Source: Calvatia gigantea (lineage: Eukaryota; Basidiomycota; Agaricomycetes; Agaricales; Lycoperdaceae). Taken from it: a DNA stretch of 64,000 bases. Made by a program: the position numbers and the translations under genes. Position 1 is the stretch's first letter, and every line of letters begins with the position of its first letter. The stretch lies in NCBI GenBank assembly GCA_025093985.1, contig JACAAK010000002.1, positions 4,030,001 to 4,094,000 of the forward strand. Direction: 5' to 3'. Below the pieces are notes generated by a model. It ran no database searches and was not told the DNA's origin. It worked only from the letters and a program-made list of their open reading frames with translations. Of the stretch, positions 49,001 through 58,304 are shown in pieces.

Positions 49001-49485
49001 GTGATGCGGTATGGCTAGAAAACACCAACATCCATACCAATCAAACATCAAAGAAACTAGGCCAAAAATGGTATGGGCCTTTCCTTATTAAGGAAAAAAT
49101 AGGAGAAGTGGCATATCGGCTAGCATTACTAGAAGAATGGGCCATCTATGATGTATTCAATGAACAGCTCCTAACACCAGCTCATGAGGCTGAGTTCCCA
49201 AGCCAAAGACAACCATCAGCACCTGACCTGGTCATCATCAACAATGAAGAGGAGTACGAAGTAGAGGAGATTCATGGACAAAGGAAATACGGAAGGGGCT
49301 ATCAATTTCTAGTCCATTGGAAGAGGTATAGCAATGAAAAAGATACATGGACAGCAGAATCCAACTTGGAGAATGCAAAGGACGCCATACAGGACTACCA
49401 AAAAAGGCATCCAGAGAATGCCCATAAAAGAGGGGGCAAGAAACACAAAAAAGCATCAAACAAACCAACTGAACCAAGAAATTAA
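46018..49485 (+). pseudogene. pol: Element E pol: protease, RT, RNase H, integrase, chromodomain
   Basis: Protease TIVDSGCTTSSISKKLVD; then VFLGHDWLVKHNPEVDW. RT has FFIPKKDGSKRLIQDYRQLN and VNYMDDFTIPGD. RNase H, an integrase zinc region (HPGQHRMMEL, CQACQKNK) and core (VLSDQGPQF, NREVETYICL) follow. The chromodomain reads EEEYEVEEIHGQRKY and FLVHWKRYSNEKDTW. About ten in-frame TGAs occur (first near 46726), mostly at positions where G keeps Arg or Trp. The pol stop TAA 49483-49485 is 4 nt before the accessory ATG. Protease is in the -1 frame relative to gag. Confidence 0.85.
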
Positions 49486-49489
49486 AAAC

Positions 49490-50476
49490 ATGTCTGCCTC
49501 TCAATCCAATCGAATTGCCATTGATTCCCTCATCCACCCCACCCCAACCAAAATCTCCTCTTTACCATTCCCAGAACCAGGCAATGGGAAAGTACTTGCC
49601 CCCCAGGGGACCTGTTACAACCTTGCCAATACACCATCCCCAGCACAAGGACTCCTCGAAGTATTAATCAAGGATGTTGACCAAGCAACCAACAGTGAAC
49701 TAGAGACTATCACTGCCCAAAACAAACAGCTAGTCATGAACTGCCACATCACTCTCACCACTGCCTATATCACTTTTGCCAACATGTATACAGGATTCAC
49801 CAATGTGTCCTTCTCTACCAGCCAACACATCCCAGCCATCTTCAGAGCCCTAGACCAATCCACCCTCACCCCCAGCGAATGACACCATACCCAGAGTCTC
49901 CAAAGCTGAATTGATCTAGGACTCGAAGTCTTCAAACATCTCGACCTCACCAATATATTCCTTGAACTCACCGACATAGCCATGAATTTACTTGGAAGGA
50001 ACAAATTGACTGAAGATTCCAATATCAACACCTTAGTCAACAAGATCCACATTACCCTTTCTAAATTGCATGACATAGTTAATCCTGCACCATTCTGTAG
50101 CAACACCTCTATGGACAAAGAAACCACTGTCTCCATGAAAGAAGAAGTCAATTCCCTCCGACGCTTCATAAAAACTATCACCCTGCCACAACTCATATCA
50201 GTTTTTCTTCCCCCCACACGATTCTGCACTGTACTACCAGGACAAGAGAAAGACCAACACTATTGGAGATCAATAGTCAAGAATTACTGGGACAGCTCCA
50301 CTACTACTGACTTCCCATTCAACGGCATCCCAGTCCCTATCTGTCAAGATGGCCAAAGCCATTTACCTATCTTCTTTGCACAATCAAACAGTGGAAAATT
50401 CCTCATTGCAGCCACCAAGAAAGCCCTCACTGCTGCCATAGTTAATAGGGACTTTGACAAGCTTCCTGAGGCATGA
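49490..50476 (+). pseudogene. Element E accessory ORF (post-integrase), best readable copy
   Basis: 328 codons plus stop, starting MSASQSNRIAIDSLIHPTPT and ending RDFDKLPEA. Two or three in-frame TGAs (near 49880 and 49912) interrupt an otherwise continuous frame. Sequence is hydrophilic and looks largely helical after a Ser/Pro-rich first 60 residues (ITTAYITFANMYTGF-like region, then FLELTDIAMNLLGRN). The C-terminal third has a conserved block, VFLPPTRFCTVLPGQEKDQ. No TM helix, zinc ligand set or enzyme motif is seen. Copies in C and G keep length and order. I do not recognise the family. Confidence 0.75.
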
Positions 50477-50494
50477 AGCCTGACTGGGGGGTAT

Positions 50495-50803
50495 TGTTGC
50501 AAACTTTCACTGATCATATTGGCTCTGTACTTATCTGCATTCTCAATCATCCTTTGTATCTGTTTCAGTTATTTACATCCCAGCAATCCCTGAGTAGTGA
50601 CTTGTAGAACTACTATGCCATTGTCATCAGATGTTTCAGGTAGTTAACTCCATCTGTTCAACCAGATGTCTCTTGTATTTAAGCATACATACATACTCCT
50701 GTATTTGGTACACTTAACTACCTCTTGTTCTCCTCCCCTTACTTGCCCTCAAGTCTTAGCCCAAAGTTGCAACCTGAGGTAAACTCAGACTAAGGTCATA
50801 ACA
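50495..50803 (+). repeat. 3' LTR of element E
   Basis: 309 bp, TGTTGC to CATAACA, preceded by the purine run CTGGGGGGTAT, the polypurine tract. TAATG duplication follows. Confidence 0.93.
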
Positions 50804-50808
50804 TAATG

Positions 50809-51163
50809 CCTCTATTCTTTTAGTGCATGTACAATGGCCAGTAGTTCCATGTCATAGATTTCATAATTGCATTCTGCTGGTGAGAGTGTACATGATGTGA
50901 AGGCAATTGAGTGCCATTTTCCCTCTTGGTATTGTAATAGTACTCCTCCTAGAGCATAGTCTGATACATCAACTTCTACTCAGAATTGTCCCTACCTCTG
51001 GAGTAGCATCAGAGTTGGGTCTTCTGTGGTACAGTGTTTCAGGTTGTTGAATGCAGTTTGGTGTTCCTCTCCCTACTCCCATGTGGTAGCTCCTTTGAGC
51101 CTGTTCAGTGGTCCTGCAATTTTACTGAAGTTTTTGATGAATTGTTAGTAGTAGTTGGTGAAA
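50809..51163 (-). pseudogene. Element C RNase H fragment
   Basis: Lies between element E and an A-family solo LTR. On the minus strand it matches G 60060-60400, with the RNase H block ([17 protein letters not shown]) and the sequence before it. Decayed. Confidence 0.7.
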
Positions 51164-51168
51164 CCCAG

Positions 51169-51803
51169 TGTTATGAACTTACCACATTCCTGGACTCTTC
51201 CCATTAGTGTATCAACCATATTTCTTGGTGTATCACTTCTCTCCTTGGACTACCTATCTTTTCTTGTCCCTATTTTTATTTATTAACACATGTAGTTCTA
51301 GTCCATTTTCTTATGACTCATTCCAAGTCATGTTTCTGTTTATACCTTGTATTTCCATTACTGAACTTCTATCTACTCATCTCTCCCTTCTATTTACTTG
51401 TATTCCCTTCTTTTCTATTCAATATTTAACCCCTATGACTCCTTAGATTACCAATTAACCTGTAGTAGTCTCTCATTGACTCATATCCCTTTACTACATA
51501 ATTACTCATCTTCTATGTGTAGCTAGTATATAACTTTAAGTAGTACTTCTATATTACCTTAGGTTATTCTAGTAACAAGCTTCTTTATCTTTACTTGTCT
51601 GCTACAAGGTTAACAACCTTGGGGACTGCAGTAGCACTTAACTTGGACTTCTTAGACAAGTGTGAGCTTTTACTCAAGAAAGTGATCTGAAGTCTGCACA
51701 GAAGTCATTGAGACTTGCCAATACTCCTAGGCTATAGCATTGAACCTCTCCCTGAGTGGAAATGATCTGGGCCAAGTTGTGAAGTAAGGTAACACATATA
51801 ACA
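51169..51803 (+). repeat. Solo LTR of the A family
   Basis: 635 bp, matching the element A LTR along its length but with nearly every CpG turned to TG or CA. Flanked by CCCAG duplications (51164-51168 and 51804-51808). This proves an earlier round of A-family activity in the same host element. Confidence 0.93.
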
Positions 51804-51808
51804 CCCAG

Positions 51809-53160
51809 GAATCATTCTACTCCTTTGATGTTTTTGGGCTTGGGCCAGTCTTGTACTAATTTAACCTTTTCTTCTTCCATTTCAATTTGTCTGTGTTCTA
51901 CTTTTACTCCTAGCATTGGAATTTCTTCTGCATCAAATATGCATTTTGACTGCTTGAAACATAGGTTGTATTGACTTGCCTATTCCAGAAATCATACTGT
52001 TCACTCTTTTAGTTGCTCCTTTGTATCTCCTGGAGTTGTGAAGTCATCCATGTAGTTTACAATATCTCTGTTTTGCAGAAGGTCTCAGAAAATGCTTGTC
52101 ATTATTCTGGAAAATGTTTCTGGTAAGTTGCTTAGTCTAAAGTACATAACCATTGGTTCAAAAAGTCCTTCATTGGTAAGGAAGGTGGCTTTCCATTCAT
52201 CTCCTTTGATTCTAATGTTGTTGTAGCCCTAGATAATGTTGAGTTTGTTGAAATATTTTACCTTGTCTAATTTGTCAATTAGTTCTCTGATTCTTGGTAG
52301 TGGGGTCTTATCTTTGACTACTACATTGTTTAGTTGTTGGTAGTCTTGGATTAGTCATTTGGATCTATCTTTCTTTGGAATGAAGAAGGTAGGGGCTGTG
52401 TATGGGAATTTCAATAGCCTTATTTGTTCTAATTTGAGGTTCTCCTTGATGAATGCTTGGAGTTTGTCTTGTTCCTTGACTATTATATTGTATGTACTGG
52501 CATTTATCTCTCTTGGTACATTATCTGTCAGGACTATTTTGTGGTCCCATTCTGTCCATTCTGGAAGTTTGTCAAATGTTATCTTATTGAATAGGTATGT
52601 AAACAGTTGGATATAGTTGGGTAGGTCTTCTGGTTTAGTTGAGTCAGGTTCATCTTCTTCTTTCTATAAGTCTTTTGTTATGGCCATGCTTCAAATTTTG
52701 TTTATGATGGAAATGTTCTGGTGTAGGAACTGACAGGTTGGTGGGCATTAGGTAAATTTGATTTCTCCAGTGTTCCAGTCTACCTCTGAGTTGTGTTTGA
52801 CTAGCCAGTCATGTCCTAAAAATACCTTAGCTCTGTCCTAGAGTTGTATGACTGATGCCTTGATTTTTTTTTTGTGTTCCTGGATCTCTATTTTGATTGT
52901 TGCTATTTCTGTTACTTTATCTCCTTGATTTGGCATCCTGTCTGCATTTAGTACCAAGATTTGTTATCCTAATTTCTTTGTTGGGATATTTTCTTCATTA
53001 ATGAGTTTTTTGCTGATGCTGCTAGTAGTACATCCTGAGTCAATGATGGTATTTACTGTAACTTTTTTTCCATTGGCCTGAATGTTCCCTTTCAGGTTTA
53101 GTTCATGCTTTTATTTCTGAGGAATTGTATAAAATTTGTCTGATATCCTAGATACAAGTT
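51809..53160 (-). pseudogene. Element C protease and reverse transcriptase
   Basis: Minus-strand reading gives the protease core (DSGCTT-like region near 53030), GHDWLVKH near 52800, the RT start and the (Y/N)YMDDF region near 52040, ending at the solo LTR. Order and spacing equal those of E and G. Many stops. Confidence 0.75.
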
Positions 53161-53181
53161 TCTTGACTTGCAAGGCAGTGT

Positions 53182-54336
53182 CTACTCAGAATCCTCAGAA
53201 AAATCCTTCTGCACCTCTTGTTCAGTTTCTTCTACTGCTTGGATTTGTACTTTCTTGGATACAGTGCAAGCTTTGGTGATATAACCAGTTTTCCCACAGT
53301 TGTAGTAGGTTAATCCTTTGGACTTCTTGCAATCTTTGGTGATGTGTCCAAAGATGCCACAGTTGTAGCATTTAGGTTCTCCTTTGGTGTTGAAGATATG
53401 ACATCTGCTTCCTATCTCTATAGGTTCACCCATTCCTCCATAGGTAGTGCCTGTGCTAGTTTTCTTGTCTCCTTAGTACTCTGATGCTTCATAGTCTTGT
53501 CCAACAGAGAGTATTGCTTCTTTCCATTTGGCATAGGTGTCTGGCCTGGCAACAAATGGATACCCCGTAATTGTATGGATAATATCTTGTCAGGCATTCT
53601 TTTTGAGTAAAAATGTAGCATGTTTGTTGTCAGTTTTTGCTTTACTTTTCAAGACTTCAAACTTGATTAGGTAGTCAGCAGTATTGTGGTTCCCCTATTT
53701 GAATTTTTTGATCTGCCATTTAGTCTTGGTGTTTGATGCATTGTCTGAGAACATCTTTCTAAATTCCTTTGAGAACACCTTCCAATCTACTAAGTTTTTT
53801 CCTTCTAAAATTTGAGGTGCTTTCATTGCCACATAGGCCTCTGCTGTCCCTCCTTACAGTCTAGCTAAGACTGCTATAGCTTTGTCATTGGCTGTGGTAA
53901 TCTTATTGAACTTTATGAAGAGCATCATGGCTCTCTACCAATTGTTGAATTTTGTGTGGGTACCATCAAAGAATCCCAGGTCTGGTACTAGGCCTTTCCC
54001 ATTGGGTCCTGGGGTAAGTGCAGCATTGTCAGGCATTTCTAGATCTGATTCTATTTTGTCTGAACTTGATTTGTCTGAGTTTGATCCTTGTTTTGGGTTC
54101 TCCTAATATTCTAGCTCTCTTTCTGCTAAGTTGAGTTCATTCAGAAGTTCTGATAGTACTTCTTCTTCTCCTGTTGGGTTTACTCCTTGTGTATTAACTC
54201 CAGGTTTATTGTGTGGGTGTTCAACTGGTTCTACAGATACTTCAGGGTTCCCTGTTTCTTTTTCATCTAATATTTCTGACTTGTCATCTGTAACTTCAAG
54301 GTTCAGTTCCCTATATTTGTCTGAGTTCAAGCTCAT
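53182..54336 (-). pseudogene. gag: Element C gag
   Basis: Starts MSLNSDKYRELNLEVTDDKS. The capsid region is readable with stops. Two zinc knuckles are at 53380-53250 (CYNCGIFGHITKDC, then YYNCGKTGYITKAC with first Cys and His replaced). GGATTTTT near 53199-53206 is retained before the gag stop. Confidence 0.78.
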
Positions 54337-54404
54337 ATACTAGCTCTGGGGTTCTTCATAGTTCAAGCCTGTTTCAGCTTTTCTCCTTGCAAGGTGAGGT
54401 GGGG

Positions 54405-54507
54405 ATGCTTAACCAAATATTATGACCTTAGTCTAATGAGACCTCAGGTTGTAGCTTAGGCTAAGTCTTGAGGGCAAGTAAAGGGATAGAACTAGGTGGT
54501 TAAGCAT
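54405..54507 (-). promoter_or_regulatory. Element C PBS and LTR self-primer
   Basis: PBS sense TGGTTAAGCAT (54415-54405) is 2 nt inside the 5' LTR, and its exact complement ATGCTTAACCA is at 54507-54497 in the LTR. Eleven of eleven bases pair. Confidence 0.7.
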
Positions 54508-54721
54508 ACTGAATACAGGAGAGTGTATGTATGCTTAAATATGGAAAGGCATCCAGTTGAATAGATGGGGTTACTATATGAAACATCCAATGAGCATAGC
54601 ATAGTAGTATATAAGTCAATACTCAGGGAACACTGAGGCTAGAATAGACAAAACAGGTATGCAGATAGATAGGAATGGAGATGAGTATGGTGATGTGATG
54701 GGAGTGATAGAAAACACAACA
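54418..54721 (-). repeat. 5' LTR of element C
   Basis: 304 bp. The inner end is decayed to TATTATG from TGTTACG and the outer end reads ACACAACA. Next to it is the second copy of the target duplication, GTACT. Confidence 0.85.
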
Positions 54722-55553
54722 GTACTTACAATGCCATTACAGTGAAAAATAAGTACCCTCTTCTGCTCATATCCAAACTCATCACACAACTTCACAGAGC
54801 CAAGTACTTCACCAAGCTGAATGTTCACTGAGGATTCAACAATATGCAGATCAAGCCAGGCAACAAGTGGAAAGCTGTATTTCAGATGAACTGTGGGTTA
54901 TTCAAGCTGCTTGTCATGTTTTTTGGCCTCACCAATAGCCTTGCCACATTCCAGACCATGATGAATGACATTTTCCACAAACTCATCATGGAGGGCATCA
55001 TTGTGGTGTACATGGATGACATTCTGATCTTCACTAAGACAATTGAAGAGCACCAAGAGGTCACCCACCAGATCTTATAGATTCTTGAGCAGTACAAGCT
55101 TTTCTTTAAGCCTGAAAAGTGTGAGTTTGAGAGAACCCATGTCAAGTACCTTGGTCTTATCATATCAGAAAATAGTGTTGAAATAGACCTGGTCAAAGTC
55201 ACAGGGGTTTGAGACTGGCCTACTCTAGCCAATGTAGGGAAAGTCCAAGTATTCCTTGAGTTTGTCAACTTCTACCACCACTTTATCCATGATTTCTCTC
55301 AGGTAGCCCATCCACTCTTTGACTTCACTAAGGCAGATGTCAAGTAGAAATAGGGTACTGTAGAAGAAATAGCTTTCCAGGCACTCAAGGATACAGTCAT
55401 CTTCTCCCTTATTCTTCTCTCATCCAATGACTCCACTCCTTTCCACATCAAGGCAGACAGCTCAGACTTTGTAACAGGTACAGTTCTCTTCTAGAAGGCA
55501 GTAGACTTAGACTAGTGGCACCTAGTGGCATTTTACTTGAAATCCTTTTCAGC
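54722..55553 (+). pseudogene. Element D reverse transcriptase and RNase H, resumed after element C
   Basis: Continues the RT with FGLTNSLATFQTMMNDIF, the intact catalytic box VVYMDDILIF (near 55009-55035), EKCEFERTHVKYLGL, FVNFYHHFI, and an RNase H start with FHIKADSSDFVTG. Several in-frame stops are present. The reading ends at FYLKSFS where the inverted LTR starts. Confidence 0.75.
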
Positions 55554-56092
55554 TATTATAGTGAGGCCTGCCAGGTTATAAGCAAGCCTGATATCTCTAT
55601 ATTAGTTGGATATCAAAGGGAACTCCTTCTCAAAGACAATAAGAATATATATATCTTATTATATATTCCTATAGTCTCAGATTAGTCATCTTGTCCTTCA
55701 ATGTACAACTCTTAAGATTTTATAAAGTATGACTAGAGGTCAAGAGATAACTTCTTGATAGCAGATTATAAGAATGTGTTAAGAGTTATAGATTGAGTCT
55801 TCACCTAACCAAGTAGAAACAATAAGGTCTACTAGTCAAGTTGAGGGGTTTATATACTACAGCAGTGTATGTATCTATATAGTATTATAGTGGTATATTA
55901 TCTGTCTATATTTGTAGAATAATGGCATTATGTAATTATCTAAAGTGGTTCAACTTTAGTATCATACAACTTCAATATGGTATGACTTTGAAGTAGTACA
56001 ACTTTATGTTTATGTAAGTTGTTTATATAAGTTCTAGATAAGATAAGATAAGATAAGGAGTATTATGTAAGTAAATAATCATATTCATAACA
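55554..56092 (-). repeat. D-related LTR in inverted orientation
   Basis: About 539 bp. Reverse-complemented it starts TGTTATGAATAT and ends CTCACTATAATA. It shares the block around TATATAAACCCCTCAACTTGAC with the LTR at 20626-21533 but has a different upstream half. No flanking duplication (TCAGC on the left, AGAAC on the right) and different elements on each side mean a rearranged junction. A GATAA tandem repeat sits at about 56040-56056. Confidence 0.7.
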
Positions 56093-56459
56093 AGAACCCT
56101 GGGTTGGGCACTAGGCTTTTTCCATTGGGTCTTGAGGCTGGTACAGTATTGTCAGTCATGTCTAATTTGTCTGAACCTGATTCTAATTCATCTGAGTCTA
56201 ATTCTCCTTGTTCTGGGTTCTCTGGGTGGTCTAGCTCTTCTTCTGCTAAGTCAAGTTCATTTAGGAGTTCTGATAGGATCTCCTTTTCTCCTGTTGGATT
56301 TACTCCTTGTAAATTATCTCTGGGTTTATTGTCTGGGTTTACAACTGGTTCTGGTACAGGTACTTTAGGGTTCCCTGTCTCTTCTTCATCTGATGTTTCT
56401 GATTTGTTGTCTGTGACTTCAAGATTTGGTTCTCTATATCCATTGGGGTTCAAGCTCAT
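56093..56459 (-). pseudogene. Gag stub of another C/E/G-family element (H)
   Basis: Starts MSLNPNGYREPNLEVTDNKS and ends abruptly after LVPNPGF, where the inverted D-type LTR begins. Only the acidic N-terminal part of gag remains. Linked to the LTR at 56541-56846. Confidence 0.75.
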
Positions 56460-56540
56460 GTACTAGCTCCTGGGTTCATTGTGGTTCAAGCCTATTTCAG
56501 CTTTTTTCTCTGCAAGGTGAGGTAGGGACACTTAACCAAA

Positions 56541-56846
56541 TGTTACAACCTTAGTCTGATAAGACCTTAGGTTGCAGCTTAGGCTAAGACTTGAGGGCAA
56601 GTAAGGGGAGAGAACTAGGTAGTTAAGTGTACCAAATACAGGAGGCTGTATGTATGCTTAAATATGGGAGGGGCATCCAGTTGAATAGATGGAGTAATTA
56701 CATGAAACATCCAATAAACATGGTGCAGTAGTGTATGAGTCAATACTCAGAGATCACTCAGACTAAGATAGCATGAAACAAGTACAATATGACATAGGAA
56801 TGGAGACAAGCACAGAGGTGAAATAGGAATGGTGAAAACTACAACA
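56541..56846 (-). repeat. 5' LTR of the truncated element H
   Basis: 306 bp, TGTTACAACC to ACAACA on the plus strand. PBS-like TTAACCAAA is retained next to it. No matching 3' LTR in the window. Confidence 0.85.
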
Positions 56847-56986
56847 TCATGCAGTATAATGCTGTTATCAACATTGTCTGTAGCATAAGCATAGCATTAT
56901 TAATAGCATAATTAACTCACTCTGAGAGTGGACTTTTCTAGATCTGTTTTATCTATAAATAGTATAAACCAATGTAGTGGTATAAA

Positions 56987-57290
56987 TGTTACGACCTTAG
57001 TCTGATAAGACCTCAGGTTGCAGCTTAGGCTAAGTCTTGAGGGCAAGTAAGGGGAGAGGAACTAAGTGGTTAAGCATACTGAATACAGGAGTGTGTATGT
57101 ACACTTAAATATGGTGAGCATCCAGTTGAATGGATGGAGGTACTACATGAAATGTCTGATGATAATGGCACAGTAATACTATGAGTCATTACTCAGAGAT
57201 CGCTGGGCTAGAATAGACAAAACAGGCATGATGTAAGGAAGGAATGTAGATGAGTACAGATCAGACAGGAATAGTTGAAAGTTCACAACA
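56987..57290 (-). repeat. 3' LTR of element G
   Basis: 304 bp, preceded in the sense direction by the purine run GCAGAGGGTAT (polypurine tract). Confidence 0.95.
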
Positions 57291-57308
57291 ATACCCTCTG
57301 CTCAGGCT

Positions 57309-58298
57309 TCATGCCTCAGGAAGCTTGTCAAAGTCTCCATTTACTACAGTGGCAGTGAGTGCTTTCTTGGTGGATGTGATAAGAAATTCTCCATTGTTTG
57401 ATTTTGCAAAGAAAACAGGTAAATGACTGTGACTGTCTTGATGGATAGGGACTGGGATGCTGTTGAAGGGGAACTCGGTGGTGGTGGAGCTGTCCCAGTA
57501 ACTCTTGACTATCGATTTCCAGTAACGTTGGTCTTTTTCTTGTCCTGGTAGTACAGTGCAGAATCTTGTGGGTGGAAGAAAAACCAATGCAAGTTGCAGT
57601 GGGGTGATGGTTTTTATGAAGTGTCAGAGGGCATTGACTTCTTCCTTCATGGAGACCATGACTTCTTCATCCATGGGGGTGTCGGCACGAGATGGCAGGG
57701 AGGGATTAACTGTGTCATGCAATTCAGAGAGTGTGATGTGGATTCTGTCAACTAGGGTATTGATGTCGGAGTCTTCATTTGTTTTATCTCTTCTGAGTAA
57801 CTTCATGGCTACATCTGCAAGTTCGAGGAAGATGTTGGCAATGTTGAAGTGATTGAAGACTTTGAGGCCTAAGTCGATTCGGCTTTGAAGTCCTTGGACC
57901 TGATCCCGTTCGCTGGGGGTAAGGGTAGATTGGTTTAGGGCTCGGAAGATTGTGGGGATATGCTGGTTGGTAGAGGAGGATGTGTTGGTAAACACTGCAT
58001 ACATGTCAGCGAATGTGATGTATGCAGTGGCGAGGGTAATGTGTTAGTTTATAACTAGTCATCTGTTTTGGGTGGTGATGTTCTCGATTTCACTGTTGGT
58101 TGCTTTATCAATATTCTTGAGCAGGGCTTCAAGGAGGCCTTGTGCTGGGGATGGCGTCTTTGCGAGGTTGTAGCAGGTTCCTTGGGGAGCAGGTGTTTGG
58201 CTGTTGCCTAGTTTGGGGAATGGGAGAGAGGAGATTCTGGTGGGTGTGGGGTGAACGAGGGAGTCAATAGCGATATGGTTAGATTGGGAGGCAGGCAT
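57309..58298 (-). pseudogene. Element G accessory ORF (post-integrase)
   Basis: 330 codons including stop; starts MPASQSNHIAIDSLVHPTPT 6 nt after the pol stop and in the same frame. It ends GDFDKLPEA. Three in-frame stops (near 58057, 58007 and 57590) interrupt it, at sites that fit transitions. Length, start context and C-terminal block (VFLPPTRFCTVLPGQEKDQ) equal those in element E. Unknown function; placement directly behind pol suggests expression by reinitiation or read-through. Confidence 0.75.
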
Positions 58299-58304
58299 GT
58301 CTGT

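Larger units (their letters stand above)
44136..50803 (+). mobile_element. Element E: Ty3/gypsy chromovirus of the C/E/G family
   Basis: LTRs 44136-44754 (309 bp once the nested solo LTR and its duplicated 5 bp are removed) and 50495-50803 (309 bp). TAATG duplications lie at 44131-44135 and 50804-50808. It carries gag, pol and an accessory ORF on the plus strand. It inserted into the RNase H region of element C, in opposite orientation. Decayed mainly by TGA and TAG codons that fit transitions. Confidence 0.92.
23812..54721 (-). mobile_element. Element C: Ty3/gypsy chromovirus (family C/E/G), split by B, E and an A-family LTR
   Basis: LTRs at 23812-24118 and 54418-54721 flank minus-strand pieces that line up in order with the uninterrupted relative at 56987-63313: gag (54336-53182), protease/RT (about 53160-51809), RNase H (51163-50809), RNase H/integrase (44135-42738), integrase tail and chromodomain (25531-25140) and the accessory ORF (25139-24138). 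All four breaks coincide exactly with inserted elements and their 5 bp duplications. The element sits inside the RT of element D. It is heavily CpG-decayed and dead. Confidence 0.85.
20626..55553 (+). mobile_element. Element D: oldest Ty3/gypsy element, split by element C and truncated at its 3' side
   Basis: An LTR at 20626-21533 is followed on the plus strand by gag, protease and the start of reverse transcriptase (to 23811). It resumes at 54722 with the rest of RT and RNase H. The junction is clean: removing element C and one copy of its 5 bp target duplication (ATGCT at 23807-23811, decayed to GTACT at 54722-54726) restores the RT reading around the DYHA motif. RNase H stops at 55553 where a D-related LTR in opposite orientation begins, so integrase and the 3' LTR are missing. 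All frames are riddled with stops. Confidence 0.75.

Noticed and set aside
46018..49485. TGA read as a sense codon in element E
   Set aside because: TGAs fall where relatives keep Arg or Trp and vary between copies; CpG transitions explain them, and host genes here use TGA-free frames with normal stops.
55554..56092. 3' LTR of element D
   Set aside because: It is in the opposite orientation, has a different U3-like half and lacks a matching duplication, so it cannot be the partner of 20626-21533.
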